From Opitutia bacterium UBA7374 (GTDB lineage Bacteria; Verrucomicrobiota; Verrucomicrobiia; Opitutales; Coraliomargaritaceae): 47,330 bases of DNA. The DNA is taken from positions 1 to 47,330 of the forward strand of contig DKOA01000009.1 of assembly GCA_002469895.1 (NCBI GenBank), read 5' to 3'. Both the position numbers and the translations under genes were made by a program. Each line of letters opens with the position of its first letter. Positions within the stretch are counted from its first letter, which is position 1. This document shows, piece after piece, positions 8,602 through 17,631 of this stretch. Under the pieces are notes generated by a model, which was not told where the DNA came from, did not search any database, and saw only the letters and a list, made by a program, of their open reading frames with translations.

Positions 8602-8844
8602 TTACTGCGGTGTGTTTTTGTCGATTAGGTCAGCCAGCTCCTGTTTTTCCAGTTGGTTGAGCTCTTTTCCTTCGCGGTCGAGTGTTTCAAAAGTCTTTAC
8701 CAGAGTCTCCGTCATCCGGGAATGGGTCTCCTCGGAACCGCCGACGATTGCAAAGCGTTCGGATTGGGTAATACGTTTGTGCCCGTCCTCGTTATCCAAG
8801 CCGAGCCCGAGCAGGCCGGCCACCGTTTTCTTCTTTGGCTTCAT
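8602..8844 (-). CDS. Small conserved-looking protein coupled to scpA
   Basis: An 80-aa protein beginning MKPKKKTVAGLLGLGLDNED. It has a basic N-terminus and a Glu/Lys-rich helical C-terminal half that could form a coiled coil. I do not recognise a family. Its ATG overlaps the scpA stop codon in an ATGA arrangement (8841-8844), which implies translational coupling and supports it as a real gene. A role linked to chromosome segregation is only suggested by position. Confidence 0.65.
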   Translation of the reverse strand: MKPKKKTVAGLLGLGLDNEDGHKRITQSERFAIVGGSEETHSRMTETLVKTFETLDREGKELNQLEKQELADLIDKNTPQ

Positions 8845-9605
8845 AGCTTGTCAGTTTCGACTGCACCGCGCTCACAGCGAATGTCGGTAAAGGCGCTGTC
8901 CTGAGCGATCTGCAGTGTGCCCAGACGGGCCAGTTCGAGAACCGCGAGAAATGTAGCGACAATCGCATTCAGGCTGGTGACTGAATCAAAGAGATCTGAA
9001 AAGAGAAAATGGCGGCGCGTTTTCAGGGTCAGCAGGATATGCTCCATGCGGTCGGATACGCTGACCTGTTCGGCTTGGATTTCGCCTTCAGTGATCCGTT
9101 CGGCGAGCCGACGGAGAACTTGATTAAAGGTATTCCATAGACCGATCCGGTCGGCCGGATCGAGTGGGCGCTCGACTGCCTCGGTGGCCTCTTTCGGGCC
9201 GATCCGTGCGATCCGGTCGTGACTGTTCAGGATCAGGGTTTCGATCTCCGCAGACGCTTCCTTAAATTTTTTGTACTCGACCAACTGACGCACCAGTTCC
9301 CAACGCGGGTCGACATCGTCTTCATCCTCCTCCGGCACATGGACACGGTCTTTTTTGGGCAGCAGCATGCGGCTCTTGATATACATTAGCGTGGCGGCCA
9401 TGACAAAAAACTCACCAGCGATCTCCAGATCGAGATTTTCCATGGAGCGGAGTAAGTCGATATACTGCCGGGTGACGGTCTCGATCGGTATGTCGTAGAT
9501 GTCCAGCTCATTGCGCTGGATTAAATAGAGGAGCAGGTCGAGCGGGCCCTCAAACTCGGGTAGTTTGATGGTGTGTTCCTGTTCCTGTAATAATGAGTCC
9601 AACAT
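8841..9605 (-). CDS. scpA: Segregation and condensation protein A
   Basis: ScpA is the kleisin subunit of the bacterial SMC-ScpAB condensin. The family N-terminal signature is plain: FEGPLDLLLYLIQRNELDIYDIPI, continuing to a long helical region and the KSRMLLP motif. The C-terminal winged-helix part (about 165-250) is present. The ATG at 9605 gives 254 aa. A GTG at 9632, sharing one base with the lptD stop codon (TAGTG), would add nine residues and is an alternative, coupled start. Neither has a Shine-Dalgarno. No scpB or smc is in the window. Confidence 0.9.
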   Translation of the reverse strand: MLDSLLQEQEHTIKLPEFEGPLDLLLYLIQRNELDIYDIPIETVTRQYIDLLRSMENLDLEIAGEFFVMAATLMYIKSRMLLPKKDRVHVPEEDEDDVDPRWELVRQLVEYKKFKEASAEIETLILNSHDRIARIGPKEATEAVERPLDPADRIGLWNTFNQVLRRLAERITEGEIQAEQVSVSDRMEHILLTLKTRRHFLFSDLFDSVTSLNAIVATFLAVLELARLGTLQIAQDSAFTDIRCERGAVETDKL

Positions 9606-9631
9606 AGTGACAACAATGATAGATGGAATCA

Positions 9632-11776
9632 CTAAGGAGTGAGCAGTCGAACCGCGATGTCAAATTCCAGCTCACTCTCACGCACTGCCCGGTCACGAAA
9701 GGTCAAAGCGTAGACGATTTGCCAGGCGCTGCCGATGCGCGTAATCAGACCGATACGACTATCCATCAGCTCGTTCGTACGGGCATCGAGACGGGCATCG
9801 GCAAAGAGGGTAAAGCTTTCGTTGAGCTTCTGGGCAAAATCGATGACGTACTGGTCGATCTGCTCCTCGATAAAGTCCGTCGAAAAGCCGAGCTCCCAAA
9901 TTTCGCCACTGACCAGCGCGGTGCGGGTGCGGATTTCTTCAATGTCGAGTTCGCCCGTCCGCACGCGGGTAGCCAAGTCAAAGCGCAGCCAGGCGGCCGG
10001 TGAGAGAATAAACTCAATCCAGGTGGCGTGCAGGGTGTCCTGCTTCTCTGCCGGATTGTCCGCCCGTTGGCTCCGCTCAAAGAGTATGTCTTGATAAAAG
10101 TTCAGCTCAGCGAGATCGCGCGATCCATAGGCGCCTCCGCTGGCTCGTGTCTGGTAGCGGTTTTCCACGCCGAGACGCATCAGGTGTTGCTGCTCGATTT
10201 GATCGACGTAGCGCAGGTCGCCCAAGTCCAGTGCCGGGCGGTTGGTGTCAAAGACCCGGCGCTCGATTGCCACAATGTCTGCGGTGTCATCCGGCTCACT
10301 GTAATAGCGGTAACGCATGACCGGCCGCACGGTATGCCGCAGGCCGTCGACGTCCCAGGTCTTATTCAGGGTCGGATAGATGGCGTAGGCCCGCGCTTCC
10401 AAGTCAAACCCGACCTCAAAGATGTCGCGGGTGACCGAATCTTCCGCGGTATCAATCACACTGAAGGCCGACTGTTGGTTGGCGTAGTGTGTGATGCGGG
10501 CGCCGGCTAGCGGCGAGAAGGTGAGCCAGTTGGTCAAGCGCAGCGGATGCTGCACCCGGTAATTCAGATCCAGACGATCCGTCTCGGCAGGATCGGCAAA
10601 GAAGGGATCGAGATCACTGAAATCCTCCCGCAGGCGGGCGTAACTGACCGAACCCTGATGGTAGGTGCTTGTTGACAACAACGGTGTGGGGAGCCAATCC
10701 AGCCGAATTTCCGGCAGTCGCTCCTGAACCAGCTCATAATCATTGGGGCGAAACCGGGAGAACGCGGTGATAAAATAATTGTCCCCGGCGTAACTGCCCT
10801 CGACAAAATTGTCGGGCCGCCGGTTTTCTTCAAAATAATTATCCCGGAAGTCACGGGTTACCTCGGAGTCCGACCAGTAGCTGGTGCTCGCGGTCAGGGT
10901 GACACGCTGACCGATATGGTGTTTGTGGCGCCATTCGAGGAAGCCCCGCTCTTGATCGATTTCCCGGCCCAGCACATCCTCGCGGGTATTGCCCTGGTCT
11001 TGGATATAGCCGCTATTGATCGCCCCCTGTATGCGGTGGGTGTCGTTATTATAGATATACTGCGCGGTCGGCCCGACGAGGACACCACGCTCGGTGTAGA
11101 TGTCGAAGTTGGCCCCAAGGCGCAACCAGGGCTTTATTGGAATCAGGCTGGTGGTCTGGAGGTACAGCCCCAGTTCATCATCAAAGCCACCATCGACTTC
11201 CAGATAGTAGGGCGGTTGATCCAAAGACTGGGTGTAGGCCGGCAGGTAAAAGATCGGTACTTTACCAATCCGAAAGGTCGTCTTCTTCAGCTTTATTTCG
11301 CCCCCGTCCGCGCTACTGTAGTCGGCCTCTTTGGCCCGCGCGTTGATTGAAAAGGGTCCCGGATTGCCATAATAGAGGACTCCGTCCTGAATGCTGACCG
11401 CCTCAGTGCTGCCTCCGGCAGTGGCCCCCTCCAGATGAAAGGGCCAACGCCCGCTGCGGAAATCACTGACCGAGAAAATCTGCCCCTCCGAATCATAGGA
11501 CAAACGATCTGCGAGCAAGCGATAGCCCGAACGATTCAACTCCACATTGCCCTCTGCATCAGCCAAGCCAAATGCCTGGTAGTAGGTGATACGGTCTGCC
11601 TGTAAGTACGACTCATCGAGCTGGAGCTGTGCCTCTCCCAGTGCCACCAAGCGTTGCGAGGCCTCATCGTACTCGATCGGTTGCAGCGAACTCAGCTCCG
11701 GCAGCGCGGCGTGGACAAAGCGAAGCGAGAGCAGGAAAAAGAGATAGAAAAGAAGAAACCGGACAGTACGAAGCAC
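9632..11776 (-). CDS. lptD: LPS-assembly outer-membrane protein LptD
   Basis: A 714-aa LptD (OstA), the outer-membrane beta-barrel that inserts lipopolysaccharide into the outer leaflet. A signal peptide (about 1-23) precedes an OstA/LptA-like periplasmic domain (about 30-150) containing LQLDESYLQADRITYYQA and YLPAYTQSLDQPPYYLEV. The rest is a barrel of alternating strands rich in Tyr, Arg and Asp. It is of the usual size though slightly shorter than E. coli LptD. Its presence indicates a Gram-negative cell with LPS. It heads the minus-strand run lptD-scpA-80-aa gene, and the scpA frame begins at or just after its stop codon. Confidence 0.88.
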   Translation of the reverse strand: MLRTVRFLLFYLFFLLSLRFVHAALPELSSLQPIEYDEASQRLVALGEAQLQLDESYLQADRITYYQAFGLADAEGNVELNRSGYRLLADRLSYDSEGQIFSVSDFRSGRWPFHLEGATAGGSTEAVSIQDGVLYYGNPGPFSINARAKEADYSSADGGEIKLKKTTFRIGKVPIFYLPAYTQSLDQPPYYLEVDGGFDDELGLYLQTTSLIPIKPWLRLGANFDIYTERGVLVGPTAQYIYNNDTHRIQGAINSGYIQDQGNTREDVLGREIDQERGFLEWRHKHHIGQRVTLTASTSYWSDSEVTRDFRDNYFEENRRPDNFVEGSYAGDNYFITAFSRFRPNDYELVQERLPEIRLDWLPTPLLSTSTYHQGSVSYARLREDFSDLDPFFADPAETDRLDLNYRVQHPLRLTNWLTFSPLAGARITHYANQQSAFSVIDTAEDSVTRDIFEVGFDLEARAYAIYPTLNKTWDVDGLRHTVRPVMRYRYYSEPDDTADIVAIERRVFDTNRPALDLGDLRYVDQIEQQHLMRLGVENRYQTRASGGAYGSRDLAELNFYQDILFERSQRADNPAEKQDTLHATWIEFILSPAAWLRFDLATRVRTGELDIEEIRTRTALVSGEIWELGFSTDFIEEQIDQYVIDFAQKLNESFTLFADARLDARTNELMDSRIGLITRIGSAWQIVYALTFRDRAVRESELEFDIAVRLLTP

Positions 11777-11887
11777 GAGGGCAAACTATGCCCCAGGTCC
11801 GACTCGCGACAAGTTTTTTATCCTATCTGCTGCATCGCTTAGTTTCTTGCCACAGCGCGGTCATACTCTTTGCTTAGGACTGTGCTT

Positions 11888-14095
11888 TTGTCCCAATCTG
11901 AACTGGAATCGATCACTCAGGTAGCCTGCGCTCAGCCGCATTCGATCCTCGGGATGCATCCCTCCCAGCAGAAGGATCGTTCGGTCCAGATCGTCCGGGC
12001 TTATTTGGAAGATGCCTGTTCCTGTGAAGTGGTTGATGTTTCCCGTCCGGACGGCCCCCGCTATGCCCTTAAGCAGATCAGCGAAGACGGGTTTTTTGAA
12101 GGCGTCCTGAAAGGCCGCAGTGATCGCTTTGCCTACCGCCTCCGGATCAAGCGGAGCAATGGCGAAATCCGGCAGTTTTACGATCCCTACTGCTTCCTTC
12201 CCACGCTATCGGATGAGGCGATCTACCATTTCAGCCAAGGCGATGATCGTCAGGCGCACAACAAACTGGGCGCACACCTGCGTGAGGTCGACGGCATCTC
12301 CGGGGTCGCCTTCAGCGTCTGGGCGCCGGGAGCCGAGCGCGTCTCTGTGGTTGGTGACTTTAATCACTGGGACGGGCGTTACCACCCGATGCGCAGCCTT
12401 GGGGTCTCCGGTATTTGGGAGCTCTTCATCCCCGGGGTCGATAAAGAGACGAAGTACAAATTCGAGATCGGCACCCGTCAGGGGTACGCCCTGTTAAAAA
12501 CCGACCCCTACGGCAAGCGCTTTGAAGCGCCCCCCTATAATGCCGCGATTGTCGATGAAGTGGAGGAGTACGCCTGGGGCGATGCGGCCTGGCAGGCCCG
12601 CCGTGCCAAGACTGACTGGCAAAAAGAGCCGCTCTCCATTTACGAGATGCACCTCGGTTCTTGGAAAGCTGTCGTGGAAGACGCCAACCGACCGCTGAAC
12701 TACCGTGAACTGGCCGTTGAACTGATCGATTATCTCCGCGAGATGCAGTACACGCATGTTGAATTCATGCCCCTGGCGGAGCATCCCTTTGACGGATCGT
12801 GGGGCTATCAGGTGACCGGCTTCTTTGCCCCGACCCATCGGTTCGGCAGCCCGGAGGACTTTATGCATCTGGTCGATCAGTTACACCAGAATGGATTTGG
12901 GGTGATTATGGACTGGGTGCCGGCGCACTTCCCGACAGACAGTTTTGCCCTGGCCAACTTCGATGGAACATCCCTCTACGAGCACGCCGATCCCCGGCAG
13001 GGATTCCATCAGGATTGGGGTACCCTGATCTTTAACTACGGGCGCAACGAGGTGCGCTCCTTCCTCATCTCCAGCGCCCTGGCCTGGTGCGAGCGCTACC
13101 ACATTGACGGGCTACGGGTCGATGCGGTCGCTTCCATGCTCTACCTCGACTACTCCCGCAAAGAGGGCGAATGGATCCCCAATCGCTTCGGAGGGCGGGA
13201 AAACCTCGAGGCCATCGACTTCCTCCGGGCGGTCAATCAGGCCGTCCATGAGGAACATCCCGGCACTCTGATGATTGCCGAAGAGTCCACCTCGTTTCCC
13301 GGGGTGACCAGGCTGGTCGCGGACGACGGTCTCGGGTTCGACTTTAAATGGAATATGGGCTGGATGCACGACAGTCTGGCCTACATGGCAAATGATCCGG
13401 TCCACCGGAAGTATGCACACCACCACTTATCCTTTGGTATGCTCTATCAGTTTTCGGAAAACTTCGTGCAGGTCTATTCCCATGATGAAGTGGTCCATGG
13501 CAAAGCTTCCATGCTCTTTAAAATGCCCGGTGAGCCGATCTCCAACAAGGCGCGCCAACTCCGCGCCCTCTATGGGCTGATGTGGCTCTGGCCGGGCAAG
13601 AAGACCCTCTTTATGGGGAACGATTTCGGGCAATCCGGCGAGTGGCGCTATAATGCCTCGCTCGACTGGCACCTCTTGCAGTTTCCCGATCACGAGGGCA
13701 TCCGTTGCGTGGTGCGCGATCTCAACGCCATCTACCGCTCGGTCCCGAGCCTCGGCCCGGGCGACTGCGATCCTGATTCCTTTGAATGGATCAACTGCAG
13801 TGACGCTGAACAGAGCACCCTGAGCTTCCTCCGCAAGGGCACCGCGCGCAAAGATACCCTCGCCGTAGTCTCCAGCTTTACCCCGGTCCTCCGCGAAGGC
13901 TTCCGTATCGGGGTCCCTTTCGACGGCTATTGGGAAGAGGTTTTCAATTCTGACGCCCGTGAATACGGGGGCCTTGGTTATGGCAACAAGGGCGGCTTTC
14001 GAGCCGAGCCAATCGAGTGGGACGGTCGTCCGTACTCGCTCTGCCTGACATTGCCCCCGCACTCGACCAGCGCCTTCCGCTGGCGCGAAGATTAG
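11888..14095 (+). CDS. glgB: 1,4-alpha-glucan branching enzyme
   Basis: A GH13 glycogen branching enzyme that makes the alpha-1,6 branches of glycogen. An N-terminal domain precedes a CBM48 module (FSVWAPGAERVSVVGDFNHW, about 142-161) and the catalytic barrel. Catalytic residues are Asp412 (DGLRVDAVASM), Glu465 (MIAEESTSFPGV) and Asp533 (YSHDEVVHGKASM). The frame is open from a TTG at 11870, but no in-frame ATG occurs before residue 23. The TTG at 11888 is preceded by AGGA with eight bases between, so I take it as the start (735 aa). It is divergent from lptD. Its stop codon overlaps that of the convergent nucleotidyltransferase gene. Confidence 0.92.
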   Translation: MSQSELESITQVACAQPHSILGMHPSQQKDRSVQIVRAYLEDACSCEVVDVSRPDGPRYALKQISEDGFFEGVLKGRSDRFAYRLRIKRSNGEIRQFYDPYCFLPTLSDEAIYHFSQGDDRQAHNKLGAHLREVDGISGVAFSVWAPGAERVSVVGDFNHWDGRYHPMRSLGVSGIWELFIPGVDKETKYKFEIGTRQGYALLKTDPYGKRFEAPPYNAAIVDEVEEYAWGDAAWQARRAKTDWQKEPLSIYEMHLGSWKAVVEDANRPLNYRELAVELIDYLREMQYTHVEFMPLAEHPFDGSWGYQVTGFFAPTHRFGSPEDFMHLVDQLHQNGFGVIMDWVPAHFPTDSFALANFDGTSLYEHADPRQGFHQDWGTLIFNYGRNEVRSFLISSALAWCERYHIDGLRVDAVASMLYLDYSRKEGEWIPNRFGGRENLEAIDFLRAVNQAVHEEHPGTLMIAEESTSFPGVTRLVADDGLGFDFKWNMGWMHDSLAYMANDPVHRKYAHHHLSFGMLYQFSENFVQVYSHDEVVHGKASMLFKMPGEPISNKARQLRALYGLMWLWPGKKTLFMGNDFGQSGEWRYNASLDWHLLQFPDHEGIRCVVRDLNAIYRSVPSLGPGDCDPDSFEWINCSDAEQSTLSFLRKGTARKDTLAVVSSFTPVLREGFRIGVPFDGYWEEVFNSDAREYGGLGYGNKGGFRAEPIEWDGRPYSLCLTLPPHSTSAFRWRED

Positions 14096-15489
14096 CCGTT
14101 GGTCTCTTCCCCCGGCCCTTCCAGCTGCCGGCGCAGATAAGCCAGCCCCCCCGCTTCATCGGCAAAGATGCCGTCCAGTTGGGCCTCATAGCATTGATCG
14201 AGGACCGGCCCGAATTGCTTGCCCGGCTTTGCCCCGAGCTCGATCATGTGCCGCCCCAGAAGGATCGGCTTGGGCGCATTCTCGCGGATTGCCAGCGCCT
14301 CCGCGCGAGCCAGTAACCAGTCCCCCTCGGGAAAGGCCGTAACCACTTGTGGAGGGCGCCCCGACTTATCCGCATAGGCCACCCGGACAAGGCGATCCAG
14401 ACGCTTGACCCGTGCAGCCAAGCGGCGGATGGCCGAATCCCCCGACTGATCGCGATAGAGAGCGAGCGGGCGCATGTGTTGCTCGACCAGCGGGAGCACC
14501 TCCTCAAAAACACTCTTCTGGCGGGTCATACGCTCGAGGAAAGAACGCGCCGGCGGGATGCCCAGTACATCGTGCCGCGGGCTGCGGATGCGTCCATCGG
14601 CATCCTTGTAGGTCGTCGCCGGTTTGCCAAAGTCATGGCAGAGCACAGCCAGCCCGACGATCAGATCCTCCCACTCGTCTCCCGTTCGCTCCCGGGCAAA
14701 GGCATCGAGGCAATGCCCCGTATGGGTCCAGACATCACCCTCCGGATGCCATTTCGGATCCTGTTGGCAACCGACCAGCGCCTCCAGTTCAGGAAAAAAC
14801 CGCAACCAGCGGCACTCTTGGAGAAAGGCCAGCCCAGCGGAAAGATCGACCCCCTGGAGGAGAAACTTCTTCCATTCATCCCAGATTCGCTCGGGTGGCA
14901 GATCGAGCGGATCCAGCTCCCGGCAGATGGCCAGTGTTTCAGCATCGGCCCGCAGCCCGAAACGCGCCGTAAACTGCATCCCCCGCAAGACCCGCAAAGG
15001 ATCCTCTCCGAAGGCTGCCGAGACCGGACGGAGGCGATGGGCCCGGAGATCGGCCTGACCCCCGCAGGGATCGAGTAAGACCCCATCGAGAGGATCGTAG
15101 CTCATCGCGTTGATCGTAAAGTCCCGCCGCAGGGCCGCTTCTTCGGGTGACAGGGTGGGGTCGCCCTCGACCCGGAAGTCGGTGTGTTTCGGGCCCGTCT
15201 TGGACTCCCGCCGGGGCAGGGCCACATCAATACCCTGACCCTTGACAATAAAGACGCCGAAGGCGCGGCCCACCGTGTCCAGTTTGTAGTGGGCGCCGAG
15301 GACCGCCTCGAGGGCATCTGCGGCTAAGCCGTAGACTTCGATGTCGACATCCTTCGCGGCCACACCGAGCAGGGCATCCCGCACACAGCCGCCGACAAGG
15401 AGCGCCCGCCCACCGGCATCGCGGACCGCTTCTGCAATACGCCGACAAGCCGAACGCTGTCCGGGCGAAATGTTCTCCAGCAACTGCAT
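14092..15489 (-). CDS. CCA tRNA nucleotidyltransferase / poly(A) polymerase family, with HD domain
   Basis: A class II nucleotidyltransferase that most likely adds or repairs the 3' CCA of tRNAs. The head domain shows LVGGCVRDALLG, then KDVDIEVYG with the metal-binding Asp pair, and RRDFTINAMSYDPLDG. A C-terminal HD motif (LAVLCHDFGKPATTY) suggests the multifunctional CCA-HD form with phosphohydrolase activity. I prefer the ATG at 15489 (465 aa). An upstream start at 15516 would overlap nadK by 23 bases. It lies four bases after nadK on the same strand. The 3' end overlaps glgB tail-to-tail by four bases (14092-14095). Confidence 0.88.
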   Translation of the reverse strand: MQLLENISPGQRSACRRIAEAVRDAGGRALLVGGCVRDALLGVAAKDVDIEVYGLAADALEAVLGAHYKLDTVGRAFGVFIVKGQGIDVALPRRESKTGPKHTDFRVEGDPTLSPEEAALRRDFTINAMSYDPLDGVLLDPCGGQADLRAHRLRPVSAAFGEDPLRVLRGMQFTARFGLRADAETLAICRELDPLDLPPERIWDEWKKFLLQGVDLSAGLAFLQECRWLRFFPELEALVGCQQDPKWHPEGDVWTHTGHCLDAFARERTGDEWEDLIVGLAVLCHDFGKPATTYKDADGRIRSPRHDVLGIPPARSFLERMTRQKSVFEEVLPLVEQHMRPLALYRDQSGDSAIRRLAARVKRLDRLVRVAYADKSGRPPQVVTAFPEGDWLLARAEALAIRENAPKPILLGRHMIELGAKPGKQFGPVLDQCYEAQLDGIFADEAGGLAYLRRQLEGPGEETNG

Positions 15490-15493
15490 CCGA

Positions 15494-16330
15494 TTAATCG
15501 CGGATGGCCGGACCACCCCAGTTCAACTTGTCCCGCACAATGGCAAAGTGCGAATGTCCCGGATTTTGCATCAAGCGGAACTTCTTTTCCGCGATGGCCA
15601 AGCGTAAGGGGAAGTTGTTCCCCGCAGTGAAGCGGGCCTGCCCGTCCACCGTAATCCGCGGAGCATCGCCCGTCGTACTGGCCTCGACCGTAATTTCCGT
15701 CGAGTCGTCAAAAATCACTGAGCGGTTCCCGAAGGTATGGGGGCAGATCGGGGTCATCGCCAGAGCGGTCACCTTGGGACCCAGAATGGGGCCGCCGGCG
15801 GAGAGATTGTAGGCCGTCGAGCCGGTCGGGGTGGAAAAAATCAAGCCATCACAGTGGTACTCCGAGACCGCATTGCCATCGGCAAATACCCGCAAGCGGA
15901 TTAAGTTGCTGCCCAGCGTCTCCTTCAAGACCACATCATTCAATCCATGGATCGATTCCCCCGCCTGATTGGTGCAGCGCAGGACCGAACGCTCGGCGAT
16001 GGTATAGTCACCCCTGAGTAAGCGCGAAAGCCCTTCACCGGCTTCCGCCTGTGAGAAGGTCGCGAGAAAGCCCAGCTTGCCCACGTTGACCCCGAGGACC
16101 GCGACATCAGCCTGCAGGGCAGCGTCGAGCACCCCGAGCAGGGTACCGTCTCCCCCCACCGCGACACAGAGATCCTGACCGGCCAGTGCGTCGATTGGGA
16201 GCGGGTAGTTTTCCACCATTCGGGTCTCCGCACCCTCGCACTCCGCGATCCCTGCAAGGTAGCGCGCAGATTCGGCTGCGCCCGGCTTGGTCGCATTGAC
16301 CGCGAACGTAATCTTGCGGATGCTTTTCAT
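15494..16330 (-). CDS. nadK: NAD kinase
   Basis: A 278-aa NAD kinase phosphorylating NAD to NADP. The GGDGTLLGVL motif (59-68) and the substrate loop NDVVLKE are present, as is TPTGSTAYNLSAGGPILGP, which carries the second glycine-rich motif. The length is normal. It sits between tlyA (12 bases upstream) and the CCA-type nucleotidyltransferase (4 bases downstream), so the three genes are very likely one transcript. TlyA-NadK linkage is common in bacteria and supports both calls. Confidence 0.95.
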   Translation of the reverse strand: MKSIRKITFAVNATKPGAAESARYLAGIAECEGAETRMVENYPLPIDALAGQDLCVAVGGDGTLLGVLDAALQADVAVLGVNVGKLGFLATFSQAEAGEGLSRLLRGDYTIAERSVLRCTNQAGESIHGLNDVVLKETLGSNLIRLRVFADGNAVSEYHCDGLIFSTPTGSTAYNLSAGGPILGPKVTALAMTPICPHTFGNRSVIFDDSTEITVEASTTGDAPRITVDGQARFTAGNNFPLRLAIAEKKFRLMQNPGHSHFAIVRDKLNWGGPAIRD

Positions 16331-16342
16331 TAGACAGTCACA

Positions 16343-17149
16343 CTAGGGATTGATTTGCGCATCTGGCAATCCATCAATCTGCCGTACTTCGATCCGTTTT
16401 AGCCCGAGGAGAAACTCCCGGTTCCCATCCGTACCGCGGATCGGTGAGTCGATCGAGCCGATCAGCTCCGCCCCGGGCAATGTCTCCAAAGCAAAGGCGC
16501 GCACCGTCTCGAGCACCCGTTCCTGAATGGCCGCATCGCGAATGATCCCCTTACCCGCATCCACCTCGTGTTTCTCCGCCTCAAATTGCGGCTTGACCAG
16601 GGCAATCAAATGACCCTCCGCTTGAAGAAAGTCCCAGACCGCAGGCAGCACCTTGGTCAGCGAAATAAAAGAGAGATCCATGACAATCAGCGGATAAGCC
16701 GGGTGGGGGAGATCGCCCGCCCGGAGGTGCCGCGCATTCGTCTTCTCCAGATTTTCCACCCGCGCATCCTGCCGTAGCTTGTTGTGCAATTGCGCCCGAC
16801 CGACATCCACGCACGTTGCCGCGACCGCTCCGCGTTGCAGGCAGCAGTCGGTAAAGCCCCCCGTCGAAGCCCCCACATCAAGCACCGTATGCCCCGTCAC
16901 ATCGATCCCGAAGGCTTCGAGAAAGCCTTCCAGCTTTTCCCCGCCCCGACTGACAAAGCGGGGCGGTTGCAGAACCGTCAGTTCCGCCTCGATCGGCAAG
17001 GTTCGCCCCGGCTTGTCCAAGCGCTCCGTTCCCAGACGCACCTTGCCGGCCAGCACCAAAGCCTTGGCCCGCGCCCGCGAGTCTGCCAAACCCTGCGCGA
17101 CCAACAATTCATCGACCCGTGCCTTCTTGCCTGCCATCTCCATGACCAT
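16343..17149 (-). CDS. tlyA: TlyA-family rRNA 2'-O-methyltransferase
   Basis: A 268-aa protein with an N-terminal S4 RNA-binding domain (RVDELLVAQGLADSRARAKA) and an FtsJ-type Rossmann methyltransferase domain. The SAM motif VLDVGASTGGFTDCCLQRG comes first, with ALVKPQFEAEKHEV later. TlyA proteins 2'-O-methylate rRNA; some are also called haemolysins. The start is the ATG at 17149, with GGAGG six bases upstream. The longer open frame to 17542 adds a Pro/Arg-rich stretch that covers most of the RNase III-domain gene and is not credible. Confidence 0.92.
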   Translation of the reverse strand: MVMEMAGKKARVDELLVAQGLADSRARAKALVLAGKVRLGTERLDKPGRTLPIEAELTVLQPPRFVSRGGEKLEGFLEAFGIDVTGHTVLDVGASTGGFTDCCLQRGAVAATCVDVGRAQLHNKLRQDARVENLEKTNARHLRAGDLPHPAYPLIVMDLSFISLTKVLPAVWDFLQAEGHLIALVKPQFEAEKHEVDAGKGIIRDAAIQERVLETVRAFALETLPGAELIGSIDSPIRGTDGNREFLLGLKRIEVRQIDGLPDAQINP

Positions 17150-17155
17150 GCGACC

Positions 17156-17160
17156 CCTCC
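17156..17160 (-). promoter_or_regulatory. Ribosome binding site of tlyA
   Basis: GGAGG on the minus strand, six bases before the ATG at 17149. It is one of the few clear Shine-Dalgarno sequences in the window and decides the start of tlyA. Confidence 0.75.
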
Positions 17161-17204
17161 GGTGTATTGCAATGCCATGCTGCACCCCGATCCCTGAAGA
17201 ATCA

Positions 17205-17297
17205 GCCACCGATCCACGCGGATAAAAAGCGGATGCGTGGAGATACCGAAGGACGAATACGGTCCTGCATCCGTCCGCATTTGTGGGGATCGGTGGC
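17205..17297. repeat. 93-bp nested imperfect palindrome (possible structured RNA or repeat element)
   Basis: Perfect 11-bp ends GCCACCGATCC (17205-17215) and GGATCGGTGGC (17287-17297) enclose further pairings. These are GCGGA/TCCGC (17218-17222 with 17274-17278), GCGGATGC with GCATCCGT (17229-17236 with 17267-17274, one G-T pair) and ACCG/CGGT (17245-17248 with 17260-17263). An alternative local stem is TCCACGC/GCGTGGA (17213-17219 with 17235-17241). It fills most of the gap between the RNase III-domain gene and tlyA. Confidence 0.75.
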
Positions 17298-17298
17298 C

Positions 17299-17610
17299 TT
17301 ATTTTTTGCGGTAGCTGCCGGGGGCTTTTTTGCGGTTGGCTTGTTGTTTCTGAAAGGGGGGGATGAGGACGGCTTCGATGTGGGCGTAGGCGGCGGGGAG
17401 TCCGCCGTCCTGGTAATGACGTCCGATCTCGGCTTCGACTGCGGTGGGTTCTCCGATGGTGGCGAGAAACTGGTTGGCGGTGAGTTGTTTGAAGGTGTCG
17501 CTGCGGGCTTCGCGGGGGATGCCGGGCTGTTGGAGGATCCACTCGCGGGCATAGAGGGCGAGCACGGCGTCACCGATCCAGGCTTGGGTGCGTTTGTCTT
17601 CTTCAGTCAT
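17299..17610 (-). CDS. RNase III-domain protein (Mini-III-like)
   Basis: A 103-aa protein whose N-terminal half matches an RNase III catalytic fold. QAWIGDAVLALYAREWIL (about 9-26) carries the GDAV motif with the metal-binding Asp14, like the Mini-ribonuclease III family, which processes 23S rRNA. The second acidic motif (FEALIGxLYL in Mini-III) is not recognisable; the nearest candidate is IEAVLIP near residue 80, so activity is uncertain. It is shorter than typical Mini-III (about 130-140 aa). The start is the ATG at 17610. It lies upstream of tlyA, another rRNA-acting gene, across the palindrome. Confidence 0.65.
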   Translation of the reverse strand: MTEEDKRTQAWIGDAVLALYAREWILQQPGIPREARSDTFKQLTANQFLATIGEPTAVEAEIGRHYQDGGLPAAYAHIEAVLIPPFQKQQANRKKAPGSYRKK

Positions 17611-17631
17611 GGTTGGGTGGGAATAGAAATG

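Noticed and set aside
17150..17542. A Pro/Arg-rich N-terminal extension of TlyA
   Set aside because: It covers most of the RNase III-domain gene in another frame and lies upstream of the good Shine-Dalgarno and ATG at 17149.
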